Shown: positions 40,785 to 64,000 of the stretch, piece after piece
How positions within the stretch are numbered: the first letter of the stretch is position 1
Layout of the letters: the number at the start of each line of letters is the position of its first letter
NCBI GenBank assembly: GCA_031213475.1
Contig: JARUPZ010000029.1
Coordinates: 6,935,290-6,999,289 of the forward strand
DNA length: 64,000 nucleotides
Source: Nereocystis luetkeana
Lineage: Eukaryota; Sar; Phaeophyceae; Laminariales; Laminariaceae
Direction: 5' to 3'
The notes under the pieces: generated by a model
Database searches by the model: none
Told to the model about the DNA's origin: nothing
The model's input: only the letters and a program-made list of their open reading frames with translations
Position numbers and translations under genes: made by a program

Positions 40785-42860
40785 TTGGGTGTACGGTGAT
40801 TCGCTGGAAGCTAAATGGTTTTTGATGGTACCACGTCATCGCGCAGCAGCACCACCACCGAAACTTACGCCCCTAACACCCCCACCACCACCACCACCAC
40901 AACAACAACAACAACGTCAGCCACAAAAACCAAATTCGTCCGCATGCGAAAGTAAGAACGGGAAAACATCCCCCAGCGGGTGTTCATTTCCTCGAACTTG
41001 CAATAAAAAAAAACAACGCCTTAACCTTACAGGGCGTTTCGCAGCACTGCGGTGTGTGGTGATTCGCTTGGAGAAAAGTGGTGCTGATCGTACCACGTTC
41101 ACGTATCGCGCGCATCATCACCAAAAGTTGCACCCCAACTACCTCAACCGCGTTGCTTAGACGCCAAACACAAAAAAACAACAACAACAACAACAAATAT
41201 TCGTCCGCAGGCAAACGGGAGCTCGCCGACCGATGTGCGTTCGTTTCCCGAAAATGCTGTGAAAACCTAAACGCCTTTCCAGCGCAGAAAAATCATATAG
41301 TACTACTACTATGTGCGGCGATTCGCTGGAAGAAAAGGAGAGGTGTGATCGTACCCCCGGTATCGAGCGCGTCACCACCAAACGCTACACCACAACTTCA
41401 CCACAACCGCTTTAGACTGCCAAAATCAGGAGCGAAAATCATTCGTCCGCAAGGCAAACGGGAGTACACCGGCCGGCGGGCGCTCGTTCCCCGAACTTAC
41501 TCTGACGAAAAAAAACGCCTTTTTCCGTACAGGCTATCGTACAGTACTGCGGCGTGCGGTGATATTTTGCTGGAAGAAAAAGTGGTGTAATCGTACCACG
41601 AAATATCGAGCGCATCGTCACCAAGAATTACACCCTACTCACACCAGAACCAGCCGCGTTTGATAGACGCCAACAACAATAAAAAACAAAAATAAAATAC
41701 TGGTGCGCACGCAAACGGGAGAGCACCCTCAGCTCAGCACGTGTTCATTTCCCGAATTCACTGCAAAAAAAAAAAGAGAGGCTTTTCCTCACAGGCCAAT
41801 ATATAGCACTACTGTGTGCGGCGATTCGCTGGAACATAAGTGGTGTATAGTACCTCGTCCATCCGGCGCATCACCCCCAAAAATTACACTCCAGCTTCAA
41901 CAAAGCCGCAATAGACGCCAACTGCAAAAAAGCGAAGCAAGCGGGAGAGAAAACCCACCAGCGGGCGCTCATCTCCCGAATTTACTGTTAAAAAAAACGG
42001 CGTTTGTTTACGTCCAGGCCTTTGTAGAGTACTGCAGTGCGGTGTGCGGTGATTCGTTGGAAGATACATGGCGTAATCGTGCCATATTACGTACCGTGCG
42101 CATCACCACCGACATGTACACCCCAACTTCATACGTTATACGTCAACAACAAGAAACATAAAACGAAAAAAAGTTCGAACCCACGCAAACGGGAGAACGC
42201 CCCGAGCAGGTGATCACTTCCCGAACTTGCAAAAAAAAAAATAGAACTTTTTTCCTCCCAGGCGGCGAATGTATAGTACCTCGGCTTGCGGCGATTCGCA
42301 GGGAAAAAAAGCGGTGTAACCGTGCCACGTCATCGAGCGCACCAACCACCAAAAAGTACAACCCAACCAAAGGCACCCCAACCAATCGCGTTAGACGCCA
42401 CAAACAAAAAAAAAATAGAACAACATTCGACCGCAGGCAAGCGGGAGAACACCTCGCGACGAGGTGTTTATTTCCCGATCTTCAAAAAAACAATACCCGG
42501 TACCTTTTTTCCCCCCTAATAGGCCATTCCTCACATAGTACTGCGGCGTGCGGCGATTTACAGGACGAAAAGGGGTACAGCCGTACCAGGTTATCGAGCG
42601 CATGCATTACCGCCGAATTTTTTTACACCCCAACCACATGCCCCACCATCCAACCGCGTCAGACGCCAACAAAAAAAAACAAAAAAACGGGAGAACACCG
42701 ACCTGCGGGTGTTCATTCGCCGGCCCTGAAAACAAAGACAATCGCATGTGCCGGTGGTGGTGCGCGCGCGCGCGCGCGTACACGATAATCTGTATTGAGG
42801 CTATGTAACACAGCGATAACGGTATGCTGTAGTAGAACGCTGTCGATAGTGCTCGTGCAT
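40785..42860 (+). repeat. Tandem array, unit about 230-265 bp, eight to nine copies
   Basis: Each unit has GCGGTGTGCGGTGATTCGCT, GTAATCGTACCACG, GCGCATCACCACCAAA, an A-rich stretch, GCAAACGGGAGAACACC, CATTTCCCGAACTTGC, then CGCCTTTTTCCTCACAGGC. Starts near 40790, 41050, 41320, 41555, 41815, 42045, 42290, 42550 and 42815. No conserved open frame. Confidence 0.85.
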
Positions 42861-43869
42861 CACGCCAGTGCGCGTCACCAAAAAAACACACACACACACA
42901 CACACACACACTCAAATTATTCCAATGCAACTCCCCCCTTTTTCCCCCCGCCCCCGCCCCCGCCCCGCTCCATTGCGCACGCACGCAAAAGGAAGAGAAA
43001 GAGCACCGGGGGTCTCATGTATCGGTGCACGGTGCTCCTCTTTGAGGCTGGCTTGCAGTACCAAACGCCAAAACCGGCTGCTCGTACTCGCACTACACAC
43101 ACACGCCGTGCGCATCGCCAAATGGACACTACAAAGGTCCGGTCGCCCGAACCCACCCACCCACCGACCCACCGACCCACCGACCCACTCACCGACCCAG
43201 CTCGCCCGCTTGCCCATTCGCACACAAGGAAGGGATAAAAAGTGCTCATTCGCTGATTTCCAACAAAGGTTTCGTGCTGTGCCTCGAAAGCCTTCTACAT
43301 CACGGTGCACTCCGATCAGAGGCATTCCTACCTATACAAATCCATCATCTACCAATTTTAATAAAGATGTATAAATGCGGTGGCTTGCTGGACGTGATTT
43401 GCTCGTACCACGCTGTGCGCACGCACCGCCACCAAAAAATCGCGCAGCACAACTTCTCGGACGCCACCCAAAAAATCCCGTGACAGTCGGGCCACAAGTT
43501 GACGCGTCCGGCGCATACTATGCCAAGCAGTACAATACACGTCGTCAAAGAAAAAACGCCTCCTTCAACCCACAACGATGCCAAAGGCCTTAAAATCCCG
43601 ACTTTCCCTCCCCCCACCCCCACCCCCATCCCTCCCGTCCCGTCCAGAACAACATCACCACATGGTCCATCATCCCCAAGACCTCGCACGTAGAACACAC
43701 GTCGCCCCACGCCTTCCTTCCTGGGTGCAGCATTCGCGGTTCGCCGCCGCACATAGAAAAAAAAACGTATTAAGCACTCGAAAAGAACACCCACCTTAAA
43801 CGTTACGGCATCCAGTCGCCCCCCCCCCCCCCCCCGTCAGCAAGCCACGCGTGAACGCCTGCTTGCTTT
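42861..43869. other. Intergenic between tandem arrays
   Basis: CA microsatellite at 42885-42912, C-rich tract, CCCACCGA repeats at 43153-43200. No conserved frame. Confidence 0.55.
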
Positions 43870-44700
43870 TTGTGTCCCGCACTCTGGCCCTCAAAAAGCA
43901 GGTCCTATTATCGGCCTCTCCGTTCGTTCTTCTCCCGCGTTCAGCACAATCCGCCTAAAAGCCTGCTCGAAATGGTGGGTAGGTCAACACCTCGGGTTGG
44001 TGTAGCTCGCGGGCTGTGCCGCATGAGAAGTAAAACCTTTGCCTTAAAAACTTTGCTCAACGCGCACAAGCCGTCTCCGCTTTTCCGTTCTATATCTACT
44101 CCCCCCTTCCCCACCCCTTTCTCCCGCCCTTTCGACCATCAGGTTGTTTTGTTTGTCAACAACTAACGTTTGTTATGGACGCTTCGACCTCTGCCCCCGC
44201 CCCCCCCCCTCCCTCGCCTCCCTCTCCAGATGAAAAACGCCAGCTCGTGTCGGTTTTTTGTCCGCTCAATGAGCCAACTCCCAGGACCTTCTTCCCGGTT
44301 CTATATCTACCACTCACGCCCCCTCCCTTTTCGCCGCCTTTTCAACCAATCAGGTCGCTTTGTTTGTCAACCACCAACGTTTTTTGCGGACTCTTAGACC
44401 TCTGCCCCCGTCCCCCGCCTCCCCCTTCAGACGAAAAACGCCTGCTCGTATCGGCGTTTATCCGTTGAATGAGTCAACTCCCGGGACCTTCTTCTCGTCC
44501 TATATCTAGTGCGTACCCCGCCCCCCCCCTTTCCCGCAATTTCGACCTTCAGTTTGTTTTGCTTGTCAACAACTAACGCCCTCATGGACGCTTCCACCCC
44601 CCCCCCCCCCCTTCTCTCCTCCAGACGGAAAACGCCTGCTCGTGTCGGTGTTCATCCGCTCAATGAGCAATCCTCCCGCGCCCATCAGACGATGCACAAG
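43870..44700 (+). repeat. Tandem array, unit about 180-190 bp, three to four copies
   Basis: Units carry GGTTGTTTTGTTTGTCAACA, ACGCTTCGACCTCTGCCC, a C-tract, CAGATGAAAAACGCC, GCTCGTGTCGG and TCCGCTCAATGAGCC. Confidence 0.8.
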
Positions 44701-45279
44701 ACGCCAACGACAGCAACAGCAACATCGAACTCAAAACACGCAGCAAAACAATTGCCTGTGCGGACGGTTTTACATCCAAGTGAAACCGCCACCCAAATAC
44801 AGCACGAAACTCAAACGATACTGTTGAGCCGTTCTTGCACTACGAAATGTCCTGATACCTTTTACCTGGGGCCCGGCCATGAGGTGGCCTCCACCGCCTA
44901 CCTCCCTCGCTGATCCTTAGAGCCCTGACAGCCGACAGGAACCCTCTTGACCATCGCGCCCCCTCTCTTTCTCCCTTCACCTTTCGCCCTCATGGCAGCG
45001 CCACACCAATTAAATCTGCCAAACACACTTCACTACTGGTATGTATGCCGCCGCTTCGGTCATTTTTATGTCATAATTATTTTCTTGGCCTCCGTCAATT
45101 TTTCGTAGGTAGGCGCCACTTTCCTCCTCGCCCCCGCCCCCCGCCCCCCCTCCCCCCCCCGGCTCCTCCCTCCCTCCCCGTCATCCAGGAGAAGCACACC
45201 CGTTCGACGAATGCCAAAAGCTAAATAGAGCTCACTCTCACGTCCTCAGCACAAGACGAAACCAGGAAAAAAATGGCCA

Positions 45280-47060
45280 TCTACTCAAAACACTTGCTTT
45301 CTCTGTTCGCGGAAAACTAACTACAGTAAGGGCGACCGTATCAGTCACATCCGGTCGGAACAGCTCCAAGCGATCGGAACACCAGACCTAGCGACACAAC
45401 CAGGCACCCCCCCCCCCCCGCCCCCCCGCCCCCCCCAAGGCCCCTCCCGTTGACCTTGACAAGGTACCACAGCTGCTGCTGCCTTTCCGCCAGTAACGAA
45501 TGCGCACTAAAAAACAAGGAACTCCCCTTCATCATTTTTCGCGGGAAACTAAGTAAGTAAATGCGGCCGTATCAGCCATAACAGCGCATCGAAACACCAG
45601 CGAAGCGCAACGGCACAACCAGGCAAGCCCCCGCCAAGGGGCCTCCCCTCTGGCCGACCTTGCCAAGGCACTACTGCTGCTGCTGCTGCTGCTGCTGCAA
45701 TTCCCTCCAGAATGGCCGCGCATACGAAATATACCAAACCTTTTTTTTCCCCTTTTCGTTGGGACTTGGTTGTAAAGACGGCCGTATCAGTCCCAACGCA
45801 TCGAAACACTCGGCGTAAAGGCACAACAAGGAAAATCCTGTCTCCTCCTGCCCCCTCCCCCCCCCCCTCCCCCCCCCCCTCCCGCCGGCCTCGACAAGGT
45901 GCTACTGTTGCTACGCTACCCTTACGAGCGGCCCCGCGATACTTTGAACATTCACCACTATGTCCGGAAATACAGTAACCGTTCGGTATTTGGTATGAAG
46001 ATCAACCGGGTAGTATGTTATCGGTCAGCGTGGTATCAAACTACAGCCTCGTTCTCTTTGCGCTGGAAACCAGGTGATGAGGCGGCCGTGTCAGCCCCCT
46101 TACCCCGTCCGACCACCCAACCCAAATAAATTGAAACCCTCTTAGGACTTCAGAACGAATACAACAACAACAACAACAACAAAAACAATGACGAAAAATA
46201 AAACAAAGGATGACGGTTACAGACAGCATCGGCCACTTGCTTTTGATGATTGAGGGAGGACGATGAAGAAAAAATGTGGTGTCTGAACTACAACAGTGGT
46301 TGAAAGTGAGTCGTTCGTTTGACACGGGCGCAGCGCGATTCTGACTCCTACACGTACTGGCTCGCTGCGCGCTCACATCCACCCCACTAGTCGCAGCTGG
46401 TTGCTACTGTTTTTACCAAACTTATCGCGTGTTTGGTCGCTATATTACTACAACCAGGTCAAAAATGGTTGATGTTAACAACCAGGCAGAAATACTCTCC
46501 TCCTCCTTCTCTTCCTGCTTCCCCCCCCCCTCCTCCAGCTGACCTTGCCAAGGTAGTTATATTCTACTACTTCTGCGCTTCCCTTATGAACGGCAGAGTC
46601 AACGCGGAACAACCTAAGTTTCTTTCTCCACCGGAAACTAGATAGTTTTGACCGCATGAGCCTGCCCCCATCGGAACACCAGGCTGAACGACACAGCAAG
46701 GAAATTCCTGCATCGTTTTCCCCACCCCCCCCCCCTGTCTCTCTTCCGCTAGCGCTGACTAGGCACTACTACGACCGCACTTCTGTCAGGAACGGCTTCC
46801 GCGCCAAAACCACAATCGAGTCACTTTCTCTTACTAGATAACGAGCGGCCATATCAGTCCCAATCCGTTCAAAACACCAGGCATGACGGCACAACCAGGT
46901 AACCCCCTTCCCCCCTCTCCCCCGCCGCCCCCCCCCGCTAGCCTTGCCCAGGCACTACTCTCTCCCTCAAGAACGCCTCCATCAAAAGAACATAACAATG
47001 CAAAAAAATTCTTCTTTTCGCTGGAATGGAAACCTGCCAAGCTAAGAACACGAACGACGT
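45280..47060 (+). repeat. Tandem array, unit about 230 bp, seven to eight copies
   Basis: Units carry CGGAAACTA, CGGCCGTATCAGTCCCA, AACACCAGGC, GACACAACCAGG, a C-tract, GACCTTGCCAAGG, CACTACTG. Copies near 45310, 45545, 45770, 46065, 46455, 46625, 46835 and 47030; the last runs into the 3' end of the kinase gene. CTG triplets expand one unit at 45669-45699. Confidence 0.82.
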
Positions 47061-47068
47061 CCCGCAAT

Positions 47069-63786
<16,718 letters not shown>

Positions 63787-63898
63787 CTGTGTCGTGGAGG
63801 TTTAAAAAAAAAAAACGAAAACGAAAACGAAACAGTCATCAGGCCGAATTTTGCTTTTTTTTCTCCGTCTCGAGATTCGTCTCTGCTATTACGGGGGG

Positions 63899-63993
63899 CC
63901 ATAGTTAACAGGACCAAATATTGTTAGTAAAAACTGTTAAACATATAGGTTTTTATGTATACCATGGGTCCTATTAACTATGGCCCCCCGTAA
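63899..63993 (-). mobile_element. TA-type MITE copy 23 at window end
   Basis: TA-flanked, ends TTACGGGGGG and CCCCCCGTAA, upstream of the first kinase exon seen. Confidence 0.88.
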
Positions 63994-64000
63994 TAGCCGC

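Noticed and set aside
41078..42808. Coding frames of 170 to 192 codons in the 250-bp array
   Set aside because: The frame is not kept from unit to unit and the A-rich parts differ in length.
42868..43330. Plus/minus frames of 137-168 codons near 43 kb
   Set aside because: Composed of CA, C-rich and CCCACCGA repeats; no motif.

Overview
The window is nuclear DNA of an intron-rich eukaryote, most likely a stramenopile of the brown-alga type. Two multi-exon genes have GT-AG introns of 0.7 to 4 kb. The introns are full of simple repeats and short mobile elements, one gene is closest to plant/algal rhomboid-like protein RBL13, and a non-LTR reverse transcriptase fragment looks like a family I recall from brown-alga assemblies. 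The organism call is an inference. There are no operons, prokaryotic genes, rRNA genes or CRISPR arrays.

Layout: 0-14 kb is repeat-dominated. It holds a cluster of retroposon copies ending in poly-C (5-7.3 kb), a broken LINE 3' end (8.4-9.7 kb), and two exon-like segments of an unidentified plus-strand gene (9.76-10.56 kb). From 14.18 to 34.11 kb lies a nine-exon plus-strand gene for a rhomboid-family intramembrane protease homologue. All splice phases join up and predict about 549 residues. Its introns hold most of the minisatellites and a 1.1-kb element present twice in opposite orientation. From 34.1 to 47.0 kb no gene was recognised; this stretch has a long imperfect hairpin (35.38-36.15 kb) and three tandem arrays with units of roughly 180-265 bp. 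From 63.79 down to 47.07 kb runs a minus-strand protein kinase gene whose 5' end lies beyond the window. Its exons follow kinase subdomains in order, with an unusual V-N-D catalytic loop and D-P-G in place of DFG, and a long Gly/Ala-rich tail.

Mobile DNA: (1) a palindromic MITE of about 105 bp flanked by TA (23 copies, some nested, one internally amplified to 0.58 kb); (2) a palindromic MITE of about 105 bp flanked by TTAA (9 copies, piggyBac-like ends); (3) 5'-truncated retroposons of at least three families that end in GTAC plus a C-tract. One of these families is the 3' end of the LINE itself, whose stop codon sits only a few bases before the C-tract. Several C-tracts lie just upstream of 3' splice sites and may serve as polypyrimidine tracts.

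The two genes share no obvious pathway. The strongest candidates for something undescribed are the poly-C-tailed retroposon families, the inverted repeat pair around exons 6-8 of the rhomboid gene, and the 770-bp hairpin.
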